From assembly GCA_050257855.1 (NCBI GenBank), contig JBLMXQ010000078.1:1-64000 (forward strand): a stretch of DNA of 64,000 bases, given 5' to 3'. Positions 37,859-45,672 of this stretch are shown piece by piece. The position numbers and the translations under genes were made by a program. This DNA is from JBLMXQ01 sp050257855. Its GTDB lineage: Bacteria > Acidobacteriota > Vicinamibacteria > Vicinamibacterales > CAVVIG01. The notes beneath the pieces are model-generated. The model had not been told where the DNA came from. It made no database searches and was given only the letters and a program-made list of their open reading frames with translations. The number at the start of each line of letters is the position of its first letter. Positions within the stretch are counted from its first letter, which is position 1.

Positions 37859-38491
37859 GTGACACCCCTGTTCGCCGGCAGGATGCGCCAGCCTCGGGGC
37901 TCGGTTCGCGTCCCCGTGCTGTTCGTGATCGTCGGCGCGCTGGTCGTGGCGGCCGTGCTCGCCTGGCCGGCAATCCGGCAGACGCGCGACATGGCGCGCC
38001 TGCAGCGCGCGCGGCGCGATGCGTCGGCGATTGCCGGCGCGCTCGTCCGCTTCTACCAGGACAACGGCTTCTTCCCGCTCTGGGATCAGATCGGCGCCGG
38101 CAGGCTGGGCCGCGTCGATCTGCTCGTCAGCGACGGCATGGCTCCCGAGGTGCCCGCTCACTCGGCGTGGTCGACCGGACGCCTGGGCCTGCTCGCCGAC
38201 GATCTGGTCACGAACAAGCCGAGTTATGCCGTCCGCGAAGATCCCGAGGGCATGGGATGGGCCGGACCGTACCTGCCTGAGCCTCCCGGACCGGATCCCT
38301 GGGGACACCAATACGTGGTGAACATCGGCTTGATTCCGTCGGCCGATGCCCCGCCCGACGAAGCGGGCGCGGCGAAGTACGCCGTGTGGGTCCTGTCGGC
38401 CGGACCGGACGGTATCATCCAGACCCCGTTCCGGCAGCTGATTGCGGACGCCACCCTCGCGGGCGACGATATCGGCGTGCGCCTGCAGTAG
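37859..38491 (+). CDS. Type II secretion pseudopilin (GspG)-like protein
   Basis: 210 residues from a GTG. One N-terminal transmembrane helix (VLFVIVGALVVAAVLAWPAI) is followed by a soluble domain with PGPDPWGHQYVVNIG and VLSAGPDGI, the calcium-binding C-terminal pattern of GspG major pseudopilins. The usual prepilin-peptidase cleavage motif (G-F-T-L-I-E) is missing, and no other secretion genes are near. It may be a standalone exported relative. Confidence 0.75.
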   Translation: MTPLFAGRMRQPRGSVRVPVLFVIVGALVVAAVLAWPAIRQTRDMARLQRARRDASAIAGALVRFYQDNGFFPLWDQIGAGRLGRVDLLVSDGMAPEVPAHSAWSTGRLGLLADDLVTNKPSYAVREDPEGMGWAGPYLPEPPGPDPWGHQYVVNIGLIPSADAPPDEAGAAKYAVWVLSAGPDGIIQTPFRQLIADATLAGDDIGVRLQ

Positions 38492-38576
38492 GGCGGCCGT
38501 AAAATGGAGGGGAACACGGCACCCGCTTCGTTCGTCTCACGTTCGTAGACGCCATGCGATTATCCCGTTACCCCTG

Positions 38577-38618
38577 TTCCCCATCACCCCATCACCACAT
38601 TACCCCTTCACCCCATAC
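38577..38618. repeat. CCCCATCACC simple repeat
   Basis: CATCACCCC words just before an ABC ATPase gene. Same family as 14461-14505. The 138-bp gap has no other visible feature and no ribosome site. Confidence 0.7.
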
Positions 38619-38629
38619 GCATCTCTGAT

Positions 38630-39316
38630 ATGGCCCTCATCGAAACCATCGATCTCTGGAAGACCTACGTGATGGGCTCGGAGGAAATTCACGCCCTCCG
38701 CGGCGTGTCGATTCAGATCGAGCGCGGCGAGTACGTCGCCATCATGGGGCCGTCGGGATCCGGCAAGTCGACGTTGATGAACCTTATCGGCTGCCTGGAC
38801 ACGCCGACGAAGGGGTCGTACCTGCTGAACGGCAAGCAGGTGAGCCAGATGAACGACAACGAGCTGGCCCGCATCCGGAACGAGGAGATCGGGTTCGTCT
38901 TCCAGACGTTCAACCTGCTGCCGCGGGCGACGGCGCTGCACAACGTGGAGCTGCCGCTCATCTACGCGGGCGTGCCGGCCCAGGAACGTCGGCGGCGCGC
39001 GGCCGAGGCGCTCGAAAAGGTGGAGCTGACCGAGCGGATGAGCCACCGGCCGAACGAGCTCTCGGGCGGCCAGCGTCAGCGCGTCGCCATCGCGCGCGCG
39101 CTCGTGAACAACCCGTCGATCCTGCTGGCCGACGAGCCGACGGGCAACCTCGACTCCAAGACCGGCGCCGAGATCATGGGGCTGTTCGAGAAGCTGCACA
39201 AGGCCGGCAACACGATCATCCTCGTCACGCACGAGCCCGACGTCGCCGTGTTCGCCTATCGCACCATCCACATCCGCGACGGCCAAATCGAGAACGACGT
39301 GCGTCGGGCGGCGTAG
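38630..39316 (+). CDS. ABC transporter ATP-binding protein, LolD/MacB type
   Basis: 228 residues. Walker A GPSGSGKST at 40-48, Q-loop GFVFQTFNLLPR, signature LSGGQRQRVAIARAL, Walker B ILLADEPTGNLD, H-loop VTHEP. The LDSKTGAEIM tail and the short length match ATPases paired with MacB/FtsX permeases for lipoprotein or peptide export. No permease gene flanks it; it could serve the ADOP permease at 23576 (inference). Confidence 0.93.
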   Translation: MALIETIDLWKTYVMGSEEIHALRGVSIQIERGEYVAIMGPSGSGKSTLMNLIGCLDTPTKGSYLLNGKQVSQMNDNELARIRNEEIGFVFQTFNLLPRATALHNVELPLIYAGVPAQERRRRAAEALEKVELTERMSHRPNELSGGQRQRVAIARALVNNPSILLADEPTGNLDSKTGAEIMGLFEKLHKAGNTIILVTHEPDVAVFAYRTIHIRDGQIENDVRRAA

Positions 39317-39356
39317 CTCCCGGCCCCGACCCCCTGAGCCCTATCGCCGTTCGTCG

Positions 39357-40235
39357 TCAGATCGCGGCCCAGTGCCCCTCGCCGATCTGCCGCAGGTCCG
39401 CCTCGCGGTTGACGAGCGAAGGGTCGAGCACGATGCGCCGCGGCTGCGTGTCGGGATCCGGCACGGGGACCGCCGACAGCAGCGCGCGCGTGTAGGGATG
39501 CTGCGGGGCTGCGAACAGCGCCGGCGTGCGGCCCATCTCGACGATCCGTCCCAGGTACATCACCGCCACCCGACTGCAGATGTGCTGCACGAGGCGCAGG
39601 TCGTGCGCGATGAACAGATAGGTGAGCTTCAGGCGCTCCTGCAGATCCATCAGCAGGTTCACGACCTGCGCCTGCACGGACACGTCCAGCGACGACACGG
39701 GCTCGTCGAGAACCAGGAACGACGGATTCAGCGCGAGCGCGCGCGCGAGGCCGATGCGCTGGCGCTGCCCTCCGCTGAACTGTCGCGGGTACCGAGCGAG
39801 ATGAGCGGGATCGAGGCCCACGAGGCGGAACAGTTCCGCCGCGCGCTCCCGTCGCTCCGCCCGAGACCCCAGCCGGTGGATGACGAGCGGCTCCTCGACG
39901 ATCTGCTGCGCCCGCATCCTCGGATTGAGCGACGCGTACGGATCTTGAAACACCATCTGCATCTCGCGCCGGGTCTGCCGCAGGGCCGCCGGGGGCAGCG
40001 CGAGCAGATCCTGACCGCGAAACCGGATCGACCCCGACGTCGGCTCGATCAGGCGCAGGAGGCAGCGGCCGACCGTCGTCTTGCCGCTCCCCGACTCGCC
40101 GACCAGCGCGAACGTCTCTCCATCGTCGATCGTGAAGGTGACGTCGTCGACCGCCGTGACCGCGGGGCCCGCGTGGAACAGGCCGCCCGCCCGCCTGAAC
40201 TGCTTCACGAGGTGCGTGACTTCAGCGAGCGGCAT
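39357..40235 (-). CDS. Oligopeptide/dipeptide ABC transporter ATPase, DppF-like
   Basis: 292 residues. Walker A GESGSGKTT at 52-60, signature FSGGQRQRIGLARAL, Walker B FLVLDEPVSSLD, and HDLRLVQHI. The C-terminus is odd: after PVPDPDTQPR it ends VNREADLRQIGEGHWAAI. Relatives carry a Cys-rich stretch (GCxFxxRCP) here, absent in this protein but present in its partner. It overlaps the partner DppD-like gene by 14 bp. No permease or binding-protein genes are in the window. Confidence 0.9.
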   Translation of the reverse strand: MPLAEVTHLVKQFRRAGGLFHAGPAVTAVDDVTFTIDDGETFALVGESGSGKTTVGRCLLRLIEPTSGSIRFRGQDLLALPPAALRQTRREMQMVFQDPYASLNPRMRAQQIVEEPLVIHRLGSRAERRERAAELFRLVGLDPAHLARYPRQFSGGQRQRIGLARALALNPSFLVLDEPVSSLDVSVQAQVVNLLMDLQERLKLTYLFIAHDLRLVQHICSRVAVMYLGRIVEMGRTPALFAAPQHPYTRALLSAVPVPDPDTQPRRIVLDPSLVNREADLRQIGEGHWAAI

Positions 40236-41196
40236 GGAGGTAGCACTTCGCCGTGTGCTCCGGACCGACCGTCGTGTCGCCGGGCGGGGCGGTCGTGCAC
40301 GGCTCGAACCGATCCGGACAGCGGGGGTTGAACGCGCACCCCGGCGGCGGCGCTCCGAGCGACGGCGAGCTGCCGTCGATCGCCCGGAGGCGCCGGCCCG
40401 GGGCGCCGCCGGGAATCGATGCGAGCAGGCCGCGCGTGTAGGGGTGCTGCGGGCGGTGGAACAGGTCGCGCACCCCGGCCTCTTCCACGATGCGCCCGGC
40501 GTACATCACCGCGACGCGGTCCGCCGTCCCGGCGACGACGCCGAGGTCGTGCGAGATGAGGAGCAGCGACAGGTCGAAGGCCTTCTTCATCTCGCGCAGC
40601 AGATCGAGCACTTCGGCCTGAATCGTCACGTCGAGCGACGTCGTCGGTTCGTCGGCGATGAGCAGCGAGGGGCGGCAGGCAAGCGCCATCGCGATGACCA
40701 CGCGCTGCCGCTGTCCCCCTGAGAGGTGGTGCGGGTAGTCGCGGGCCCGCGACGCTGCGTTCGGGATCCTGACCGCTTCGAGCAGCTCGACGGCGCGGCG
40801 CTCCGCATCGTGCCTCGCCGCGCGCCCGTGGACGAGCAGCGCCTCGGCGATCTGATCGCCGATGGTGAAGACCGGGTTGAGCGCGGACGTCGGCTCCTGG
40901 AACACGAGCGCGATTTCCGCGCCGCGAACCGCCTGCATGTCCGGGGCGGAGAGCGCCATCAGGTCGCGCCCCTTGAACAGGATCCGCCCGGCGGCGATCC
41001 GGCCGGGCGGCTGCACGAGCCGCAGGATCGACAGAGCCGTCACGGACTTGCCGCTCCCCGATTCGCCGACGAGGCCGAGCGTCTCGCCCGAACGGACCTC
41101 GAACGACACGTCGTCGACCGCCGGCATCGGGCCGGCCGGGGTGTCGAAGACGGTCGTCAGGTGCTCGATCTTCAGCACCGCGTCGTGTTCGGGCAT
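40222..41196 (-). CDS. Oligopeptide/dipeptide ABC transporter ATPase, DppD-like
   Basis: 324 residues. Walker A GESGSGKSV, signature LSGGQRQRVVIAMAL, Walker B LLIADEPTTSLDV, and the C-terminal Cys-containing segment GCAFNPRCPDRFEPC typical of the OppD/DppD family. I place the ATG at 41196, where similarity begins. The open frame runs 69 codons further upstream through the tandem repeat, which I take to be non-coding. Likely one transcript with the DppF-like gene. Confidence 0.92.
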   Translation of the reverse strand: MPEHDAVLKIEHLTTVFDTPAGPMPAVDDVSFEVRSGETLGLVGESGSGKSVTALSILRLVQPPGRIAAGRILFKGRDLMALSAPDMQAVRGAEIALVFQEPTSALNPVFTIGDQIAEALLVHGRAARHDAERRAVELLEAVRIPNAASRARDYPHHLSGGQRQRVVIAMALACRPSLLIADEPTTSLDVTIQAEVLDLLREMKKAFDLSLLLISHDLGVVAGTADRVAVMYAGRIVEEAGVRDLFHRPQHPYTRGLLASIPGGAPGRRLRAIDGSSPSLGAPPPGCAFNPRCPDRFEPCTTAPPGDTTVGPEHTAKCYLHAAR

Positions 41197-41200
41197 CGAA

Positions 41201-41269
41201 TAGCTGTCGGCTGTTGGCTGTCGGCTCTCGGTCTGCTGTCGGCTCTCGGCTCTCGGCTCTCGGCTCAGG
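41201..41269. repeat. CTGTCGGCT/TCTCGGCT repeat cluster
   Basis: About 70 bp of GGCTGTC and GGCTCTC words directly upstream of the DppD-like start codon. Same family as 8231-8350. Confidence 0.85.
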
Positions 41270-41270
41270 C

Positions 41271-41360
41271 AAACCCGCGAGCGGCGATCAGTGAACGGCA
41301 AAACCGGCGAGCGGCGATCGGTGAACGGCAAAACCGGCGAGCGGCGATCGGTGAACGGCA
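41271..41360. repeat. Three tandem 30-bp repeats
   Basis: Units at 41271-41300, 41301-41330 and 41331-41360 differ at only two positions (AAACC[C/G]GCGAGCGGCGATC[A/G]). A related CGGCATTCGGC tail follows. The 216-bp gap between the mutase gene and the ABC genes contains only this and the word repeats. Confidence 0.88.
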
Positions 41361-41412
41361 ACCAGCATCCGGCATTCGGCCACCCGCAGCCCGCAATCGG
41401 CAAATCGACGAT

Positions 41413-42918
41413 TCAGATGGAGGCCCGTTCCTCGTGCTCGCCGAACACGCTCCGCATCGCGTCGGCGATCTCGCCGAGCGTCGCCCGCGTTTCGACGGCG
41501 GCGATGATGGGCGGCACGAGGTTCGTCGTTCCGCGCGCCGCCGCGCGCACGGCGTCGAGCGCGGCGTGGCAGGCGCCGGCGCTCCGGCCCGCCCGGAGGG
41601 CCCGCACGCGTTCGACCTGCTGCCGCTCGACATCCGGGTCGATGCGCAGGATCTCGGGCGAGGCGCCTCCGTCGCTCGCGAACCGGTTGACGCCGACCAC
41701 GACCTGCCGGCCCGCGTCGATCGCGACCTGCGCGCGGTAGGCCGACTCCTGAATCTCGCGCTGAATCAGGCCCGACTCGATCGCACGCAGCGTCCCGCCA
41801 GCCGCCTCGATGCGCGCGAGCACTGCTTCGGCCCCTTCCTCGATCCGGTCGGTCAGGGCCTCGATCGCGGTCGAGCCGCCAACCGGATCGACCGTGTTGG
41901 CGACGCCGGACTCGAACGCGAGGATCTGCTGCGTCCGCAGCGCGATCCGCGCCGATTCCTCGCTCGGGAGGGCGAGCGCCTCGTCGCGGCCGTTGCAGTG
42001 CAGCGACTGCGTGCCGCCGAGCACCGCCGCCATCGCCTGCAGCGCCACGCGGACGATATTGTTGTCCGGCTGCTGCGCGGTCAGCGTGCTGCCGGCCGTC
42101 TGCGTATGGAACCGGAGCTGCAGCGCGCGCGGGCTGGTCGCCTTGAACCGATCGCGCATGATGCGCGCCCACAGCCGCCGGGCCGCGCGGAACTTCGCGA
42201 TCTCCTCGAGGAAATCGTTGTGCGCGTTGAAGAAGAACGACAGCCGCTGGCCGATCCGGTTCACGTCGAGACCCGCGTCGACCGCCGCCTGGACGTACGC
42301 GATCGCGTGGGCGAACGTGAACGCCACCTCCTGGACGGCGGTCGATCCCGCTTCGCGGATGTGGTACCCGCTGATCGAGATCGTGTTCCAGTTCGGCAGC
42401 TCGCGTTCGCAGAACGCGAAGATGTCGGTGACGATGCGCAGCGACGCGCGCGGAGGGTAGATGTAGGTGCCGCGCGCGACGTACTCCTTGAGGATGTCGT
42501 TCTGAATGGTGCCCGACAGCTTCGCCGGCGCGACTCCCTGCCGTCGCGCCACGGCGATGTAGAGCGCCAGCAGGATGACGGCCGTGGCGTTGATCGTCAT
42601 CGACGTCGAGACGCGGTCGAGCGGAATTCCGTCGAACAGCGCCGCCATGTCCTCGATCGAGTCGATCGCCACGCCCACCCGGCCCACCTCGCCGGCCGCC
42701 AGCGGATGGTCCGAGTCGTAGCCCATCTGCGTCGGCAGGTCGAACGCGACGCTCAGCCCGCTGACGCCGTGCGCGAGGAGATAGCGGTACCGTGCATTGG
42801 ACTCAGCGGCCGTCGCGAAACCGGCGTACTGACGCATCGTCCATAGCCGGCCCCGGTACATCGTCGGCTGGATACCCCGGGTGAAGGGGAACTCGCCGGG
42901 AAACCCGATATCGCCCAT
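41413..42918 (-). CDS. Methylmalonyl-CoA mutase large (catalytic) subunit, B12 domain absent
   Basis: Interconverts methylmalonyl-CoA and succinyl-CoA, by homology. 501 residues: the catalytic TIM barrel only. Seen: FPFTRGIQPTMY at the N-terminus, TMRQYAGFATAAESN, YIYPPRASLRIVTDIF, ISGYHIREAGS and the HCNGRDEALALPSE block. The cobalamin-binding domain is missing, so a small partner subunit must be encoded elsewhere. The protein starts just before the FPGEFPFTRG motif, some 40 residues shorter than usual at the N-terminus. No start further upstream is in frame. Confidence 0.93.
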   Translation of the reverse strand: MGDIGFPGEFPFTRGIQPTMYRGRLWTMRQYAGFATAAESNARYRYLLAHGVSGLSVAFDLPTQMGYDSDHPLAAGEVGRVGVAIDSIEDMAALFDGIPLDRVSTSMTINATAVILLALYIAVARRQGVAPAKLSGTIQNDILKEYVARGTYIYPPRASLRIVTDIFAFCERELPNWNTISISGYHIREAGSTAVQEVAFTFAHAIAYVQAAVDAGLDVNRIGQRLSFFFNAHNDFLEEIAKFRAARRLWARIMRDRFKATSPRALQLRFHTQTAGSTLTAQQPDNNIVRVALQAMAAVLGGTQSLHCNGRDEALALPSEESARIALRTQQILAFESGVANTVDPVGGSTAIEALTDRIEEGAEAVLARIEAAGGTLRAIESGLIQREIQESAYRAQVAIDAGRQVVVGVNRFASDGGASPEILRIDPDVERQQVERVRALRAGRSAGACHAALDAVRAAARGTTNLVPPIIAAVETRATLGEIADAMRSVFGEHEERASI

Positions 42919-42972
42919 CGTGTCGTTCGCGGCATTGTACCGCGGGCGGCGGTCCGGTCGGCCCGTAACTCC

Positions 42973-43001
42973 TTGACAGCCCAGCGGCTCCGCCTTACAC
43001 T
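42973..43001 (+). promoter_or_regulatory. Strong sigma-70 promoter of the 43137 gene
   Basis: TTGACA (42973-42978), exactly 17 bp, TACACT (42996-43001). Expected transcription start about 43008, giving a leader of about 130 nt before the gene at 43137. It is the best -35/-10 match I noticed in the window. Confidence 0.75.
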
Positions 43002-43136
43002 GACGTTACCTACAGTTCAATCCGATACATATGAACACGTCTGGCGCCCGATCGCAGGCCCGCCGCCTTGGTGTAGGCAGAAGCGGATCGGGAAGCGCCC
43101 CGGTACCCGGCCCGGCGGCGTAGGGAGGTAAGCAGG

Positions 43137-43451
43137 ATGGACGACGTCGTCAACCGGTTCGCGCGTGAGCTGGCCGACGCGATTGCTGCCGCGGTCGCAG
43201 AGAACCCGCAGGTGGAGGCCTGCCGCGAAAAAGCGCGTGCGGCCGGTTTCGAGATGAAGGTGACGCTCGAAGCGGTCGTCGGTTTCGTGAGCCGTTCGCA
43301 GTCGGCGGCCCTCACCAAAGTGACCGCGCCGGTTCGCCCCGGACGCGAGCTCCCGACGCGCCGCGCCTTCGAGGTGACGGCCAACGACCGGCGGTTCCTC
43401 CGCTCGCTTCGTATTGCCGCGGACGAAACGGCCGAAGAAGTGGACAACTGA
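43137..43451 (+). CDS. Small conserved hypothetical protein
   Basis: 104 residues, mostly helical, no domain recognised. It begins MDDVVNRFARELADAIAAAV and has FEMKVTLEAVVGFVSR in the middle. Charged and probably soluble. A clear GGGAGGT ribosome site lies 8 bp before the ATG. It is flanked by its own promoter and its own terminator, so it is a single-gene unit and likely well expressed. Confidence 0.8.
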   Translation: MDDVVNRFARELADAIAAAVAENPQVEACREKARAAGFEMKVTLEAVVGFVSRSQSAALTKVTAPVRPGRELPTRRAFEVTANDRRFLRSLRIAADETAEEVDN

Positions 43452-43454
43452 GTA

Positions 43455-43487
43455 CAGCCGATAGCCGATAGCCGATAGCTGATAGCT
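43455..43487. repeat. GCCGATAGCCGATAGC repeat
   Basis: Four AGC(C/T)GATAGC words, the reverse complement of the CTATCGGCT/CTGTCGGCT family, between the small gene and its terminator hairpin. Confidence 0.75.
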
Positions 43488-43494
43488 GGGTGTG

Positions 43495-43540
43495 GGGATC
43501 CGGTTCGCTCGCCGAGCGGCCCGGGTCCCTTTTTTATTTT
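43495..43540 (+). terminator. Rho-independent terminator
   Basis: Outer stem GGGATCCGG (43495-43503) with CCGGGTCCC (43521-43529), one T-G pair. Inner stem CGCTC/GAGCG. Then TTTTTTATTTT. It ends the small gene at 43137. The T-tract overlaps the stop codon of the convergent gpmA. Confidence 0.88.
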
Positions 43541-44280
43541 CGGGACGCCTGGGCCGCCACGGCCGCCGCCCTGGCCGCCGCGGCGGCAGGATCGCCCAGG
43601 TAATAATGACGGGCCGGCCGAAGGTCGTCGTCCAGCTCATAGACGAGCGGGATGCCGGTCGGGATGTTCAGGCCGACGATTTCGCTCTCGGGAATCTCGT
43701 CCAGGTACTTCACCAGGGCGCGCAGGCTGTTGCCGTGCGCCGCGATCAAGACGCGCTCGCCGGCGCGGACGGCCGGCGCGATGGTGTCGTGCCAGTACGG
43801 GAGGAACCGCGCGACCGTGTCCTTGAGCGATTCGGTCAGGGGCAGGTTCTTCGGATCCACCCCAGCGTACCGCGGATCGCGCCGCGGGTGGCGCGGGTCG
43901 TCGGCGGCGAGGGGCGGCGGCGGGATGTCGTAGCTCCGCCTCCAGATCTTCACCTGCTCTTCGCCGTGCTCGGCGGCGGTCTCCGCCTTGTTGAGACCCT
44001 GCAGTGCGCCGTAGTGGCGTTCGTTCAGCCGCCAGCTCTTCGCCACCGGAATCCACATCAGATCCAGCTCGTCGAGCGCGATCCAGAGGGTGCGGATGGC
44101 CCGCTTGAGGACTGACGTGAACGCCACGTCGAAGACATAGCCGCCCTCGCGTAGCAGTTGTCCGGCCTCATGCGCCTCCTCGAGGCCGCGCTCCGACAGA
44201 TCGACGTCTGTCCAGCCCGTGAACCGGTTTTCCCGGTTCCAGGTGCTCTCGCCATGACGCAGCAGCACGACCTTAGGCAC
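43534..44280 (-). CDS. gpmA: 2,3-bisphosphoglycerate-dependent phosphoglycerate mutase
   Basis: Interconverts 3- and 2-phosphoglycerate in glycolysis and gluconeogenesis. 248 residues from a GTG start that overlaps the enolase stop by 8 bp (GTGCCTAA). Seen: LLRHGESTWNRENRFTGWTDVDLSERG (catalytic phospho-His), RLNERHYGALQG and LIAAHGNSLRALVKYLD. The C-terminal tail is Ala-rich. Coupled to eno, the next glycolytic enzyme. Confidence 0.96.
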   Translation of the reverse strand: MPKVVLLRHGESTWNRENRFTGWTDVDLSERGLEEAHEAGQLLREGGYVFDVAFTSVLKRAIRTLWIALDELDLMWIPVAKSWRLNERHYGALQGLNKAETAAEHGEEQVKIWRRSYDIPPPPLAADDPRHPRRDPRYAGVDPKNLPLTESLKDTVARFLPYWHDTIAPAVRAGERVLIAAHGNSLRALVKYLDEIPESEIVGLNIPTGIPLVYELDDDLRPARHYYLGDPAAAAARAAAVAAQASRK

Positions 44281-45559
44281 GCAGCCCGCTCCTCCCGGCG
44301 TACCGCGCCCCGCCGCCGAGCTCTTCCTCGATGCGCAGCAGCTGGTTGTACTTGCAGACACGGTCGGTCCGGCTGGCCGAACCGGTCTTGATCTGGCCGG
44401 CGGCGGTGCCGACGGCGAGATCGGCAATCGTCGAGTCCTCCGTTTCCCCCGACCGGTGAGAAATGATTGTCCCGTACCGCGCGTCGCGAGCCATCCGGAC
44501 CGCGTCGAGCGTCTCGGTCACGGTGCCGATCTGGTTGAGCTTCACCAGGAGCGCGTTGGCGACCTGATCGGCAATCCCTTTCTTCAGAATCGCGGGGTTG
44601 GTGACGAACACGTCGTCGCCGACGAGCTGGACCTTGCTCCCGAGCGCCCTGGTCAGCTTCTGCCAGCCGCTCCAGTCGTCTTCGGAGAGGCCATCCTCGA
44701 TCGAGACGATGGGATACTGCCTGATCCATTCCTCGTACATGCGGATCATCGCGTCGGACGTTCGATCGGGCTCGCCGGATTTCCTGAACGTGTACTTCCC
44801 GCCGCCGGCCCATAGCTCGCTCGCGGCGACGTCGATCGCCAGGAAGATGTCGGCTCCGGCCGCGCGTCCGGTCTTCGCGACGGCCTCGAGCACGGCTTCG
44901 ATCGCTTCGCGGTTCGACTTCAGGCTCGGCGCGAACCCGCCCTCGTCTCCGACGCCGGTCGAGTACCCGCGGCCCTTCAGGATTCCGCGCAGCGCGTGGA
45001 AGGTTTCCGCTCCCCAGCGCAGCGCCTCGGCGAACGACGGCGCGCCGAGCGGCACGACCATGAACTCCTGCACGTCGACGCTCGAGTCGGCGTGGGCGCC
45101 GCCGTTCAGGATGTTCATCATCGGCGCGGGCAGCGTGAACTGGTCGTTGCCGTACAGGCGGCCGATGTGTCGGTACAGCGGCTCGCCAGCGGCCGCAGCC
45201 GCGGCGCGCGCCGCCGCCATCGAGACGCCGAGCAGGGCGTTGGCGCCGAGGCGGCTCTTGGTCGGCGTGCCGTCGAGCGCGATCAGCGCGTCGTCGAGCT
45301 GCCGTTGATCGAACTCGCGCCCGGCGATTGCCTTGGCGATCTCGCCGTTGACGTTCGCGACCGCCTTGCGCACGCCCTTGCCGCCGTATCGAGTCCTGTC
45401 GCCGTCGCGCAGTTCGAGTGCCTCGCGCTCGCCGGTCGAGGCCCCGGATGGCACCGCCGCGCGCCCGAACGCGCCGCCATCGAGCGTTATGTCCACTTCC
45501 ACGGTCGGATTGCCGCGCGAGTCGAGAATCTCGCGCGCACGCACGCGTCTAATCTTCAT
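44273..45559 (-). CDS. eno: Enolase
   Basis: Converts 2-phosphoglycerate to phosphoenolpyruvate. 428 residues, full length. Seen: AREILDSRGNPTVEVD, AVPSGASTGEREALELRD, MMNILNGGAHAD, GDEGGFAPSL, SIEDGLSEDDW, LVGDDVFVTN and ISHRSGETEDSTIADLAV. Mg ligands and the catalytic Lys and Glu regions are intact. Followed by gpmA with an 8-bp overlap. Confidence 0.98.
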   Translation of the reverse strand: MKIRRVRAREILDSRGNPTVEVDITLDGGAFGRAAVPSGASTGEREALELRDGDRTRYGGKGVRKAVANVNGEIAKAIAGREFDQRQLDDALIALDGTPTKSRLGANALLGVSMAAARAAAAAAGEPLYRHIGRLYGNDQFTLPAPMMNILNGGAHADSSVDVQEFMVVPLGAPSFAEALRWGAETFHALRGILKGRGYSTGVGDEGGFAPSLKSNREAIEAVLEAVAKTGRAAGADIFLAIDVAASELWAGGGKYTFRKSGEPDRTSDAMIRMYEEWIRQYPIVSIEDGLSEDDWSGWQKLTRALGSKVQLVGDDVFVTNPAILKKGIADQVANALLVKLNQIGTVTETLDAVRMARDARYGTIISHRSGETEDSTIADLAVGTAAGQIKTGSASRTDRVCKYNQLLRIEEELGGGARYAGRSGLRA

Positions 45560-45578
45560 CGACGGGTCTCGCTCTTGA

Positions 45579-45672
45579 ATTCCTGTATCCCGGTTCCCGG
45601 GTTCCCAATGCTCCGTTCCCGGTTCGATCCAATTCTTACTTCCTGGTTCTCGATTCCCGATTCCTCATTCTC
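45579..45672. repeat. TTCCCGGTTCCCGG / GATTCCCGATTC word repeat
   Basis: About 90 bp made of variations on TTCCCGGTTC and TTCTCGATTC, filling the gap between glgC and eno. It includes a tRNA-like GGTTCGATCC by chance. No gene or promoter is evident. Confidence 0.7.

Noticed and set aside
41271..41360. CRISPR array
   Set aside because: Repeats are directly adjacent without spacers, and no cas genes are near.
41197..41403. N-terminal extension of the DppD-like ATPase through the tandem repeat
   Set aside because: It would encode a repeated LPFTDRRSPV peptide and family similarity starts only at the ATG at 41196.
45600..45640. tRNA T-arm-like GGTTCGATCC
   Set aside because: No acceptor or anticodon stems around it. 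It is part of a TTCCCGGTTC word repeat.
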